Shown here: in pieces, positions 1 through 8,125 of the stretch
How positions within the stretch are numbered: position 1 is the first letter of the stretch
Layout of the letters: each line of letters opens with the position of its first letter
Made by a program: the position numbers and the translations under genes
Assembly (NCBI GenBank): GCA_964491485.1
Contig: CAZBGV010000002.1
Coordinates: 27,407 to 91,406, forward strand
Direction: 5' to 3'
DNA from: IDS-8 sp964491485
GTDB taxonomy: Bacteria > Pseudomonadota > Gammaproteobacteria > Steroidobacterales > Woeseiaceae
DNA length: 64,000 nucleotides
The notes under the pieces: generated by a model
Databases searched by the model: none
What the model saw: the letters and a program-made list of their open reading frames with translations, nothing else
What the model was told of the DNA's origin: nothing

Positions 1-773
1 GCGCCGGCGATCGCGCGCATGGCCGACGCGTCCGGCACGGAAAAGAGCTGGCCACCGACTGTTTCGAACCCGAGAAAACTGTTCGTCTCGTCGTAAACGG
101 GCAGCCCCTCCGGAACGCCGGAAAGGCCGACGTGCAGGCTGACGATCCTGACGCCCTGCTTCCGAAGCTCGCCGATGGCCGCAGCCATGTCGGAACCTTC
201 GACGTTCTGCTCTCCGTCCGAAACCAATATCAGAAATTTTCCGCCGCGGGATTCCCGGTACGCCGGAGGCAACAGCTGGAACAGGCGTTCGGCGCCTTCC
301 AGGGCAGCGCCAGGATCGGACCCGGATTCCGTGAGCAGGCCCGGCGTCAGCACGTACTCCACGGCTTCGCGGACCTGCGGGAAGTTGTCGTCCCAGGCGA
401 GTATCGTCTCCGCCTTCGACGTGAACGCGGTCACGCCCACCATGACCGGCCGCGCCGACGATTCCAGCTCGGTCAAAAAGGGCAGCAGCACACGCCGCGT
501 GCGTTGCAGCCGGGTCCCGATTTCTTCGTGCCCGAGCGGTTCCGGCATGGTACCCATGCTGAGCGAGACGTCGGCTGCGATGGCCACGAATACGGGCGCA
601 CTGCTGCCGCGCAACTCGCCTCCGCTTTGTCGCAGCAGAACGAGCGTCAGCAGCAGGGCAGGAAGCACGACCAGGTGGCGCGTGTGGTATCGGCCGCTGC
701 TTCTTACGTCCAGGCCGAACCACCAGGCCAGCAAAACTGCCAGGATCAGGCCGCAAGCAACGAGAATGAGCAC
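1..773 (-). CDS. VWA-domain membrane protein, MxaL-like (3' end off window)
   Basis: Last visible gene of the first MoxR cluster; its C-terminus lies beyond base 1. About 257 codons are visible. Two hydrophobic segments (about residues 2-19 and 33-48) precede a von Willebrand A domain with the MIDAS motif D-V-S-L-S (Asp68), which binds a divalent metal. VWA proteins of this type are thought to work with MoxR ATPases in maturing target proteins. I chose the GTG at 773, just after the stop of the upstream gene in the same frame and preceded by a purine-rich GCAGGGG. It is homologous to the VWA gene at 56458-57239, and both copies are interrupted at the same aligned nucleotide. The position after MoxR, DUF58, MxaA-like, VWA and MxaK-like genes matches mxaL. 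Function in this organism is inferred. Confidence 0.82.
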   Translation of the reverse strand, partial: MLILVACGLILAVLLAWWFGLDVRSSGRYHTRHLVVLPALLLTLVLLRQSGGELRGSSAPVFVAIAADVSLSMGTMPEPLGHEEIGTRLQRTRRVLLPFLTELESSARPVMVGVTAFTSKAETILAWDDNFPQVREAVEYVLTPGLLTESGSDPGAALEGAERLFQLLPPAYRESRGGKFLILVSDGEQNVEGSDMAAAIGELRKQGVRIVSLHVGLSGVPEGLPVYDETNSFLGFETVGGQLFSVPDASAMRAIAG

Positions 774-794
774 CGATACCCCTGCCGGTCGCGA

Positions 795-1718
795 TCAGAA
801 CCGCCGCTCGTCCGCGGAGACGGCGGCGCCCTCGCCTTCCGAAGGCGTGGTCGGCTTGCCTTCTCCGGCACGCGGAACCGCTTGCTCCTGGCTCAACGAG
901 AGCAGGTAATCGAGGAAGCGTTGCGCGAGCTCGAAACCCGGATCGGACTGCAGGCTCTGCCGCACATACTGCACGGACTGCATGTAAAGCTCGGCGTCGG
1001 GGCGCGTGCGGAACAGGTCGAACTCGAGCCGCCCCAGCACGTAGTAGACCAGCCCGAGCATGCGCGGATCGTCCGTCGACGCCCTGAGGCCGCTGAGCAG
1101 CACGCGGGCCGTTCCGATCTCGCCGACCTGGGCGAGATGCAGGGCGCGATTCAGCGTCACGACGTCGCCCGCGTCCGAGTACCGGACCAGCAGCCGGGCC
1201 GTCGGCCACAGCCAGAACGGCGGGTCGTCGATCCGCTCGAGCAACGTCCCGTAACGATCCACGTGCATGGCTTCGAAACGACGTACGTCGGCCAGGAGGC
1301 GCGCGAGGGCGGGATCCTCGCCGTTCGCCGCTTCGAGCGTCTCGAGCTCGCCCCGCAAGCCCGCGATGGCCGTGTCGGGGGCCGCGGAAAACTGCTGGAG
1401 AAACGTACCCCATGCCTCGCGCAGGCTCGCGTACCGGTCGCCGCCGTCGTTCTCGAGCTGCCGAACCTGGCCGGCAACCCGTTCATACATCGCGTGTCCC
1501 GAGCTCTCCACGACGAGGTCGAAGAGCAGCCGGTTGGCGTCCTCGACCCGCGGCGTGAACGTCCTGTAAAAAGCGTAGGACTGCAGTCCGCCGACCGTCA
1601 CGGCGACGGCGATCGCCGGCAGGACAAAGCGCCCCCAGTCCGCAAGCCGCGCTCTCAGTGCGGAAGCCGGCGCCGCTTCGGCCGGAGCCCGGCCGAGCTC
1701 CTCTTCACTCGCTGCCAT
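795..1718 (-). CDS. single-pass membrane protein, MxaK-like
   Basis: A 307-residue protein with one N-terminal membrane helix (about residues 31-50) and a long, mostly alpha-helical periplasmic part rich in Leu, Arg and Glu, resembling a TPR-like solenoid. No catalytic motif is visible. Position and architecture match MxaK of the mxaRSACKL cluster, a protein linked genetically to calcium insertion into methanol dehydrogenase. It overlaps the preceding VWA gene by 14 bases, so translation is probably coupled. The ATG at 1718 has a GGGGAGG ribosome site 5 bases upstream, better than the more distal start at 1739. Its counterpart in the second cluster is at 55527-56426. The exact function is unknown. 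Confidence 0.75.
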   Translation of the reverse strand: MAASEEELGRAPAEAAPASALRARLADWGRFVLPAIAVAVTVGGLQSYAFYRTFTPRVEDANRLLFDLVVESSGHAMYERVAGQVRQLENDGGDRYASLREAWGTFLQQFSAAPDTAIAGLRGELETLEAANGEDPALARLLADVRRFEAMHVDRYGTLLERIDDPPFWLWPTARLLVRYSDAGDVVTLNRALHLAQVGEIGTARVLLSGLRASTDDPRMLGLVYYVLGRLEFDLFRTRPDAELYMQSVQYVRQSLQSDPGFELAQRFLDYLLSLSQEQAVPRAGEGKPTTPSEGEGAAVSADERRF

Positions 1719-2760
1719 GCTGCCTCCCCGCGTAAGCAACGCGCCGCAACGGCAGATACAGCGTGCCGATCGCCAGGACCCACGCGAGGATCAGAATTTC
1801 CGCTGCCTGGAGGCAATAGCGCGACAGCTCGACGCGCTCGTGTCGCACTTCCCGGTAGGCGTAATCCTCGAGATCCGCGATCTCTTTCAATGCCGTGTCC
1901 AGGTAACCTTCTCCTACATCGTCGATCGTGTAGACGCTGCCCAGCCTGCGGGCGCTGCGCAGGAATTCCGTGGCCATCGCCGATCCGCCGCCCTCCGCGT
2001 CCGTGGTGATCCACAGCAGGTAGAAAGCGACATCGAGCCGCCGCAAGCGATCGAGCTGCTGCTGCAGGTCCCGCGTGTTGCGTGCCTCGGCGTCGGTCAG
2101 CAGGATCACGGCGCGCCGGTTCCGGTCCGGGTAACGTTGGATCATGTCGAGTGCCTGCTCCAGCGCCCAGCGGATGTTCGTCCCGTAAGTGACGTACGGA
2201 TCCATCCCGGCGAGCTGTTGCTCGATGAACTCGAAATTCGACGTGAATCCCGACAGCAGGTAAACCATCGAATTGAAGTAGATGAGCCCCACGCGATCGC
2301 CTTCCCTGCGGGCAGCGAGGTAGTGGAGCAGGCTTTCCCGCGCGATCTCATAGCGCGCGAGCTGGGGAATTTTGCTCGGATCGTCCGAGCGTCCGGCATA
2401 CAGGTCGGCGCCGCGCGCGTATTTCGGCGGATACTCGGCGCGCAACAGGGAAGTGTTCTCTCGCATGGATCGCGAAGTGTCGACGATTACGAGGAAATCC
2501 CGTGCGCGATTTTCGACGTGCACCTCCCGGGATACCGAGATGCCCATCATCGCGAGGACGAGCAACAGACTGATCAGCAGGCCGACGATCGCGGGCATCC
2601 GGTCCAGCAGGCTTTCGGCGACACCGGCGCGCCTCGTCCGGCCGACGTCGGGGAACGGGGCGCCCTTGCGGCGAAGCCACACGCCGGCCACGAGTATGCA
2701 TCCCGCGAGCGCCAGCAGCAGCGGCCACCACCTGTCCGCCTGCAGGCTCGACCACTCCAT
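1705..2760 (-). CDS. VWA-domain membrane protein, MxaC/BatA-like
   Basis: A 351-residue inner-membrane protein: helices at about 10-29 and 55-74, a VWA domain from about 88 to 270 with a complete MIDAS start (Asp94, Ser96, Ser98 in VDTSRSM) and a further helix near 318-337. This is the BatA/MxaC architecture, with the metal-binding VWA domain between membrane segments. In mxa clusters MxaC acts with MxaA, K and L on a periplasmic quinoprotein; in Bat systems a role in stress tolerance is proposed. The start is 28 bases after the stop of the MxaA-like gene and the end overlaps the MxaK-like gene. It is full-length homologous to 54449-55501. Which target it serves cannot be read from the window. 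Confidence 0.85.
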   Translation of the reverse strand: MEWSSLQADRWWPLLLALAGCILVAGVWLRRKGAPFPDVGRTRRAGVAESLLDRMPAIVGLLISLLLVLAMMGISVSREVHVENRARDFLVIVDTSRSMRENTSLLRAEYPPKYARGADLYAGRSDDPSKIPQLARYEIARESLLHYLAARREGDRVGLIYFNSMVYLLSGFTSNFEFIEQQLAGMDPYVTYGTNIRWALEQALDMIQRYPDRNRRAVILLTDAEARNTRDLQQQLDRLRRLDVAFYLLWITTDAEGGGSAMATEFLRSARRLGSVYTIDDVGEGYLDTALKEIADLEDYAYREVRHERVELSRYCLQAAEILILAWVLAIGTLYLPLRRVAYAGRQHGSE

Positions 2761-2788
2761 CAGGCCCGCCGGTCCCCGCTGCGTCCGC

Positions 2789-3763
2789 TCATGCGCGAGC
2801 GGTGACGACGGCCGTCAGGCGATTGCGCAGCTCCGCACAGCGCCCGGTGGGATCGTGCAGGAGGTCCAGGAACAAGGCCCGCAATTCCGCGTGAGCCGCG
2901 TCGTGCGCCCGGTCGCTATCCAGCCACTCGAACGGGTCGGCTCCCAGCGAGTCGCTGCAGTACCAGACGAGGCAGCGGCGCATGCGGTCGGCCAGCTGCT
3001 TCTCGTCCCCGCTCTCCTCGGTCTCGAGCTCGAGCAGGAGTTTTTCCCAGCGCGGCCTTTCTGCGGATGCAAAAAGCTGCTTGCGGCGAAGCCGTAACGG
3101 CCACATGAGCGTACCTCCTATTAATATGAGGGAGCCGATCCCCAGGACCGCCAGCGACGTGCGCGTCCGGTCCCGGACCGGCAGCGGATCCGGATAAGCA
3201 CCGGACGGAAAATAGGCGGCGAACGGACGAAGCTCTCCGGCCTCGTCGCGCTCGATCGCGGTGATCACGGTCAGCTCCTGCGGACGGGGCCGGAACATGA
3301 GCTCGCCGGGGCCGGCGCCGGCCACGTAGCGCAGCGTGAATTCGGGCATCGGGTAAACCCTGTCTCCGGGACAGGTCGGCTTGTCGCCCGGGCAGCCGAG
3401 GAGCTGGAAGCGCCAGACGTAGCGCAGCTCGTCCGTGTACCCGTCGGCGCCCGGCACGTGCACCCGGCTTTGCTCGACGACGACGGGAGCGGAGCTGCCG
3501 ACCCAGGCGTCCGCAAAGAAGCGCTCCCCCGGCTCTTCGAGCGTCAACGCGCCCCGGTCCCACGACACCATGACCACCAGGCTCAGGACGTCGCCGAAAT
3601 GCACGATCTGGCCATCGGGTGCCGCAATGCCTGCGCGCACCATCAGGCGGGTGCCGCGATACACTTCCGGTGCAAACCATTGCGGCTGTCCGGCAACCGC
3701 CGGCGTGACCGCGGCGAGGCAGCCGAGCGCCGCCAGCAGCAGAGCGATCGCCCGAGCGCTCAT
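2789..3763 (-). CDS. exported membrane-anchored protein, MxaA-like
   Basis: A 324-residue protein with a Sec signal peptide (cut near residue 24, AVA-G), a beta-rich periplasmic domain of about 175 residues, one membrane helix (about 203-222) with an Arg-rich stop, and a cytoplasmic helical tail of about 100 residues. The periplasmic domain holds a Cys pair spaced C-x6-C (Cys124, Cys131) that is kept in the paralogue at 53373-54452, suggesting a disulfide. Architecture and position match MxaA. The start ATG at 3763 overlaps the DUF58 stop codon (ATGA), so translational coupling is likely; longer upstream starts run antisense-like through DUF58. Function is inferred from mxa clusters. Confidence 0.75.
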   Translation of the reverse strand: MSARAIALLLAALGCLAAVTPAVAGQPQWFAPEVYRGTRLMVRAGIAAPDGQIVHFGDVLSLVVMVSWDRGALTLEEPGERFFADAWVGSSAPVVVEQSRVHVPGADGYTDELRYVWRFQLLGCPGDKPTCPGDRVYPMPEFTLRYVAGAGPGELMFRPRPQELTVITAIERDEAGELRPFAAYFPSGAYPDPLPVRDRTRTSLAVLGIGSLILIGGTLMWPLRLRRKQLFASAERPRWEKLLLELETEESGDEKQLADRMRRCLVWYCSDSLGADPFEWLDSDRAHDAAHAELRALFLDLLHDPTGRCAELRNRLTAVVTARA

Positions 3764-4674
3764 TTGCACCGCTTCCTGCGCACCCGCGCCAGCGCGGCCA
3801 GCGCGGGGTACACGTCGGTTTCGTCCCGCAGGACCAGGCAATCGAGACCGAGCGACCGGAACATCCGCACGAGGTCCTCGACCCTTTGCCTCTCTTCCCG
3901 ATTGATGCGGCGCGCCCGCGCCGGCGTGAGCAGCGTCAGCCGCTGCCGGTTTCGCTCCGGATCCCAAAGCTTGACCTGTCCGAGCTGGCGGGGCGACAAC
4001 TCGAAGCTGACGATCACCGGTACGACGTCGCAGGACAGCGCGCGCAAGACCGGCCTCCATTGCTGCACGTCCAGCTGCCGCTCCGGGTGCCGGACGGCAT
4101 GGAAATCGGAGACGACGAAGATCAGGTCGTCGCGAGACACACGCGAGCGCCCCGCCAGCTCGGCCAGCAGGTCGAGCACGTCCCTGCCCGGCTGCACGGG
4201 AGCGGTGGCGAGGTGCTCGGCCAGCCTGTCGAGCTGGCTCCTGAGGTTCCGCTCGGCGATCTCCTCGTGGCGCTCCGCGCCGTAGAAGACGGCGCGCACG
4301 CGATCGCTGGCACGCCACAGCGAATACGTCAGCTGCAGCAGCGCCAGGTTGCGCACCGCGGCCGTTGCCTCCGAGCTCATGGAGCCCGAAACGTCGGCGT
4401 AGATCCGGATCGCGGCTTGCGCCTCCGACTCCCACTCGTTGACCCAGGGATCGTCCGGCGCACTGAACTTGTCGATGTCCCTGGGGTTGTCCTGCCCCGG
4501 CTCGTACGGGCGCGCCCGCAGGAAGCGCATGCCCTCGCCCGCGCGTCCCAGCGGGTGGCGTCCGGGCAGGAAGGAAAGCGCGTGCAGCCGGATCGGGAGC
4601 AGCACACCGAGCGCGTCGAGCCGTCTTTTGTCGACCGCGGCTCCCGCGCCGAGATCCGCGTCGTTACCAGGCAT
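3760..4674 (-). CDS. DUF58 protein, MxaS-like
   Basis: A 304-residue soluble protein of the DUF58 family that accompanies MoxR ATPases. The family signature is clear near residues 53-70 (R-P-Y-E-P-G-Q-D-N-P-R-D-I-D), followed by a degenerate VWA-like fold starting ADVSGSMS, which keeps the D-x-S-x-S metal site. DUF58 proteins are thought to be adaptors that bring substrate to MoxR. The gene overlaps the MoxR gene by 11 bases and the MxaA-like gene by 4. The second copy is at 52460-53371. Position second in the cluster matches mxaS. Confidence 0.87.
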   Translation of the reverse strand: MPGNDADLGAGAAVDKRRLDALGVLLPIRLHALSFLPGRHPLGRAGEGMRFLRARPYEPGQDNPRDIDKFSAPDDPWVNEWESEAQAAIRIYADVSGSMSSEATAAVRNLALLQLTYSLWRASDRVRAVFYGAERHEEIAERNLRSQLDRLAEHLATAPVQPGRDVLDLLAELAGRSRVSRDDLIFVVSDFHAVRHPERQLDVQQWRPVLRALSCDVVPVIVSFELSPRQLGQVKLWDPERNRQRLTLLTPARARRINREERQRVEDLVRMFRSLGLDCLVLRDETDVYPALAALARVRRKRCK

Positions 4675-5656
4675 ACCCCCGCTCGCGGAGGATCAGCCGG
4701 ATCAGCGCCGCCATGTCCACCGGGTAGTTCGTTTCGATGCGGTGGTTGAGCATGGGGAAGGCCGTCGCCATGACGTCATAGGGCAACACGTCGCGGCGGC
4801 CGTGAAACAGGGCGTGCGCCTTGAGCAACGGCGGCCAGAAACTCGAAGCGCGGGAGCTCACTCCGCCGCTGGCGCTGATGACCTCGCGGCCCAGGCCGCT
4901 CGCATCGAGCTCGGCGGCGGGATACGACGGGTCGCCTGGCCGCGTGGCGACCGTGATGGCGTTGATGAGATGAATGATGTCTTCGCCGAGCCTGACCTCC
5001 TCCTGGCAGAGCTCCTGGATGCCCTTGAGCTCCTCGACCGTGAGGATCGGCTGCAGCCGCCGCAGGTTCTCCTTGAGGAACGCCTTGGATTCGCTCGCAA
5101 TCTGGAACTCCACGTGGCGCGGGGGCGGCGTCCATTCGATCTTCACGAGGAAGCGCTGCTTGGCCGCGGCGTCGAGCTCCCATGTGCCCTCGTGCGAAAG
5201 CGGGTTCTGGGTGGCGATGACATGGAACGGCAACGGCAGCGCGTGCTGGTTCTCGCCGATCGTCACCTGGAATTCCTGCATTGACTCCAGCAGGGCGGCC
5301 TGTGTTCTTGGATCCGTGCGGTTCAGCTCGTCGAAGAGGACGATGTTGTTGAAAATCGGGCCTTTGATGAGCTGGAACTGCCCGGATTCGCGGCCGATGA
5401 TCTCCGCACCGAGGAGATCGGAGGGCTTCAGCGTCGGCTGACCGGAAACACGCCCGGTGGTAATGCCGGAGATCGACGCGGCGAGCGCCGTCGCGAGGAG
5501 TGTCTTGCCTTCTCCCGGGACGGATTCGATCAGCACGTGTCCACGCGCGAGAATCGCAACGATCGTCGCATCGAGGCCCTCTTCGTGCCCTTTGACGATC
5601 TTGCCGAGGTTGTCACGGAGTGCGCGCGCCTTCCCGACGGCGTGTTCGAATTCCAC
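4664..5656 (-). CDS. moxR: MoxR-family AAA+ ATPase (MxaR-like)
   Basis: A 330-residue AAA+ ATPase of the MoxR family. Walker A is PGEGKT (48-52), Walker B is LFDE (107-110), and the sensor region ATQNPLSHEGTWELDAAA is followed by an arginine-finger region and the helical lid domain. MoxR proteins are chaperone-like ATPases that work with VWA-domain partners encoded downstream, as here. It is the first gene of a compact minus-strand operon that runs off the window. The promoter should lie in the divergent region 5657-6026. The paralogue at 51478-52482 aligns over its whole length with identical motif spacing. Confidence 0.94.
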   Translation of the reverse strand: MEFEHAVGKARALRDNLGKIVKGHEEGLDATIVAILARGHVLIESVPGEGKTLLATALAASISGITTGRVSGQPTLKPSDLLGAEIIGRESGQFQLIKGPIFNNIVLFDELNRTDPRTQAALLESMQEFQVTIGENQHALPLPFHVIATQNPLSHEGTWELDAAAKQRFLVKIEWTPPPRHVEFQIASESKAFLKENLRRLQPILTVEELKGIQELCQEEVRLGEDIIHLINAITVATRPGDPSYPAAELDASGLGREVISASGGVSSRASSFWPPLLKAHALFHGRRDVLPYDVMATAFPMLNHRIETNYPVDMAALIRLILRERGYAW

Positions 5657-6026
5657 TGATCTACCTACCCCTGTTTCGAACGAAGCGTGTATCTCGCTGC
5701 GGGGGAATATGCGGTATCCGCATCAGCCGTTGCAATGCGCCTGCCGGTGGTCCGTGACAACGCGCGCGGTTGCGGGACGCTCCCCCTGACGCCTTTGACG
5801 AACCGGCAGTCGCGCGGCTACTGGTGTCGCGCGGAAAGGCGACGAACAAGTTTCACAATCAACTTTGCGCTACCGGCCCCTTTCGATTCACGCCATGCCG
5901 AAAGGGCAGCTCGCGCATTCTCGATTTTTCGCAGGCACTTCGAGCATACTCTGTCGCCTCGCACACGGTCAAAAGCGGAATTCGTTTTGACGGAAACGGA
6001 TTTGCGCATCCATAGAGGAAGAATAC
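5657..6026. promoter_or_regulatory. divergent intergenic region, MoxR operon / FAA hydrolase
   Basis: This 370-base stretch separates two divergent start codons and must hold both promoters. A ribosome site AGAGGAAG lies just before the ATG at 6027. A possible -35 box TTGACG sits at 5987-5992 but lies very close to the start, so I do not assign a promoter. No strong dyad or hidden gene was seen. Confidence 0.45.
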
Positions 6027-6905
6027 ATGAAACTGGTGCGCTTCCTGGCAGGCACGCGTGTCGGCCTCGGCGTCGTGGACGGCGATGTGATCCTGGATTG
6101 CGATCCGGCGGCGCACGGTCTTCCGGACAACGTCCCCGGAATCCTGCAGGGCGGCGCGCCGCTCATGGAGCGCATTCGGCGCATCGCCGCAAATTCCTCC
6201 GCACGGTACCCGATCGATGACGTGCAGTTGCTTGCACCGATCCCGCATCCGGGAAAGTTTCTCTGCGTCGGGCACAACTATCTCGATCATATCGAGGAGC
6301 TCGGCATTGAACGCCCTGCGAAGCCGACGATCTTCAACAAGCAATCGACCTGCGTAACCGGCAGCCGCTGCGGGATCGTGAAGCCCGTCGTCTCCGACCA
6401 CGTGGACTACGAGGGGGAGCTCGGTATCGTGATCGGACGCCGCTGCCGCCTGGTTCCGCGCGAGCGCGCCTCCGAGGTGATCGGGGGGTTCGTTGCCGTC
6501 AACGACGTCTCGGTGCGCGACTGGCAGAAGCACAGCCCGACCTGGACGATGGGCAAGTCGTTCGATACGCACGGACCGATCGGTCCCTGGCTCGTCACCG
6601 CCGACGAGATAGGCGACCCTCACCGGCTCGATATCAGAACCTGGGTAAACGACGAGCTGCGACAATCCAGCAATACGCGACAGCTCCTGTTCGATTGCTG
6701 GTTCCTCGTCGCTTACCTTTCAACCGCGTTCACCCTCGAGCCCGGCGACATCATCGCCACCGGCACGCCGGGAGGAGTCGGATTCAAGATGTCGCCGCCG
6801 CGGTGGCTGACCGTCGGCGACACCGTACGGGTCGAAATCGAGGGCATCGGCGTGCTCGAGAACCCCGTCGTGGCGGAGCCCGAAAACACGGCCTTCATCG
6901 AGTAG
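6027..6905 (+). CDS. fumarylacetoacetate hydrolase family protein
   Basis: A 292-residue FAA-family enzyme. The metal-binding acids are visible as Glu129 and Glu131 in YEGELG and Asp160 in AVND, with the substrate-loop motif GKSFDTHGPIGPW and the C-terminal TGTPGGVG. Family members hydrolyse or decarboxylate acylpyruvate-type products of aromatic ring cleavage, or hydrate 2-oxopent-4-enoates, in the cytoplasm. It is a single gene diverging from the MoxR operon and converging on the gentisate-dioxygenase-like gene. The same fold appears at 8126-9052, but the two are clearly diverged paralogues. Exact substrate cannot be told from sequence. Confidence 0.9.
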   Translation: MKLVRFLAGTRVGLGVVDGDVILDCDPAAHGLPDNVPGILQGGAPLMERIRRIAANSSARYPIDDVQLLAPIPHPGKFLCVGHNYLDHIEELGIERPAKPTIFNKQSTCVTGSRCGIVKPVVSDHVDYEGELGIVIGRRCRLVPRERASEVIGGFVAVNDVSVRDWQKHSPTWTMGKSFDTHGPIGPWLVTADEIGDPHRLDIRTWVNDELRQSSNTRQLLFDCWFLVAYLSTAFTLEPGDIIATGTPGGVGFKMSPPRWLTVGDTVRVEIEGIGVLENPVVAEPENTAFIE

Positions 6906-6910
6906 CCCGG

Positions 6911-6958
6911 CGCCGCGCTTTCGCGGCGAGAGTGCCGGCCGGCGCGCCGTCCGGCCGG
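6911..6958. terminator. two adjacent GC-rich hairpins between convergent genes
   Basis: Bases 6911-6917 and 6922-6928 form a perfect 7-bp stem with a 4-base loop. Bases 6935-6942 and 6951-6958 form a second perfect 8-bp stem with an 8-base loop. They fill the 60-base gap between the convergent genes ending at 6905 and 6966. No U-run follows, so termination efficiency is uncertain. Confidence 0.5.
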
Positions 6959-6965
6959 GCGCGGG

Positions 6966-8084
6966 TCAGGAAACCGACGCCTCCCGATAGAACCCGAGCT
7001 TCTCGAAGAGCGGGCGGTCGGAGTTCGAGAACAGCACGGCCGGCTCGCGCTCGGCATTGCTGATGCTGTACGGAACCCACGACGGGATGGCAGTGACGTC
7101 GAACCGCTCCGTCCGGAAGTCCTTGCCGTCGGGAAGGTGAAACGTGACGGAACCTTCCATTGTCACGAATACGATGTTCTCCGTGCGCCGCATCGCCTCG
7201 AGCTGCGACTTGCCGGGCACCATGCGGATGCAGTTGTTCATGGAGGGGAACGTCGGGCTGCCGTCGACCGGGTTGACGTATTCGATCAGCACGCCGTCCC
7301 GTGAATTGCCGCCGCCGCAGTCGAGAAGATCCTGCAGCGCCGCGCGCGAGCGCGCGTATGGATAATAAAGGAGCGAGTTGTCGGACACGGGAACGTGCTC
7401 GGGGAACATCGCCTTGCGATGCAGCAGACCGGCGCCGTAGCAGCGCGTCATCGGTTCGGTGGTTTGCCGGATTTCCTGGTATGGCGTGCCGGCGGCGTCC
7501 TCGTACTCCTCGAAAAATCCGGCACCGATCCAGTGGGCCACGAGGACGTCCAGCCCGTCGTACCAGACGGCGTGCGCATCCGATTCGTTGTGATGATCGT
7601 GCCACGTCCAGTTGGGTGTGATGACCAGGTCGCCGGGAGTCATCGGAACGCGGTAGCCCTCGACCACGGTGCACACGCCTTCCGCCGGAGCCTCGAGGAC
7701 GAAGCGGAACGCGTTGGCGCTGTGCCGGTGCGTGCGGGCCTGCTCGCCGGGCAGCAGCAGCTGTATACCCCCGCGCAGCGTCGGCAGGGTCGCGGCCGGC
7801 ATGAAGCCCTTCAGCGCCGGGTTGACGAAGTTGAGGTTCCGGCGCTCTGCTTCGTCGGTGGTCAGGAGATCGCTCAGCTCGAACAGCAGTGCCCGCGCTT
7901 CGCCGTACTTCCAGGACCAGGGCACGGCCGCGCTGACCGGTGACGATGTGAAGCGGAAGGCCTTGTTGCCGGTCGCGTACTTCGGATGGGTGGCTGCGAA
8001 ATAGGTGGTGAAGTTGCGAGCCGTCAACTGCTCTATGAATGCATCCCGACGATTATCTGCCTGCTCCCGCAACATCACGATCAC
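6966..8084 (-). CDS. gentisate 1,2-dioxygenase-like cupin
   Basis: A 372-residue bicupin. The first cupin carries the iron ligands as THRH (His119, His121) and WHDHH (His162, His164), the pattern of gentisate/1-hydroxy-2-naphthoate dioxygenases. The second cupin lacks the His set, as is usual in that family. These Fe(II) enzymes open a dihydroxylated ring carrying a carboxylate, giving maleylpyruvate-type products. It is the last gene of a minus-strand operon: alpha/beta hydrolase (9886-9086), FAA hydrolase (9052-8126), then this gene 41 bases on. The order suggests ring cleavage followed by hydrolysis of a fumarylpyruvate-like product. Gentisate, salicylate or a homologue as substrate is an inference. 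Confidence 0.85.
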   Translation of the reverse strand: MIVMLREQADNRRDAFIEQLTARNFTTYFAATHPKYATGNKAFRFTSSPVSAAVPWSWKYGEARALLFELSDLLTTDEAERRNLNFVNPALKGFMPAATLPTLRGGIQLLLPGEQARTHRHSANAFRFVLEAPAEGVCTVVEGYRVPMTPGDLVITPNWTWHDHHNESDAHAVWYDGLDVLVAHWIGAGFFEEYEDAAGTPYQEIRQTTEPMTRCYGAGLLHRKAMFPEHVPVSDNSLLYYPYARSRAALQDLLDCGGGNSRDGVLIEYVNPVDGSPTFPSMNNCIRMVPGKSQLEAMRRTENIVFVTMEGSVTFHLPDGKDFRTERFDVTAIPSWVPYSISNAEREPAVLFSNSDRPLFEKLGFYREASVS

Positions 8085-8125
8085 CTCTGATCTGCAAACG
8101 GCACGCGCCGCCGTTCTTCTTGCCG

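Noticed and set aside
132..2009. A 625-codon plus-strand frame over the first MoxR cluster
   Set aside because: It is antisense to three coherent minus-strand genes and has low-complexity basic composition.
1..5656. A methanol dehydrogenase operon
   Set aside because: Only the accessory-type genes are present; no mxaF, mxaI, mxaG or xoxF was seen.
5987..5992. A sigma70 promoter for the FAA hydrolase at TTGACG
   Set aside because: No convincing -10 box at proper spacing, and the distance to the start codon is too short.
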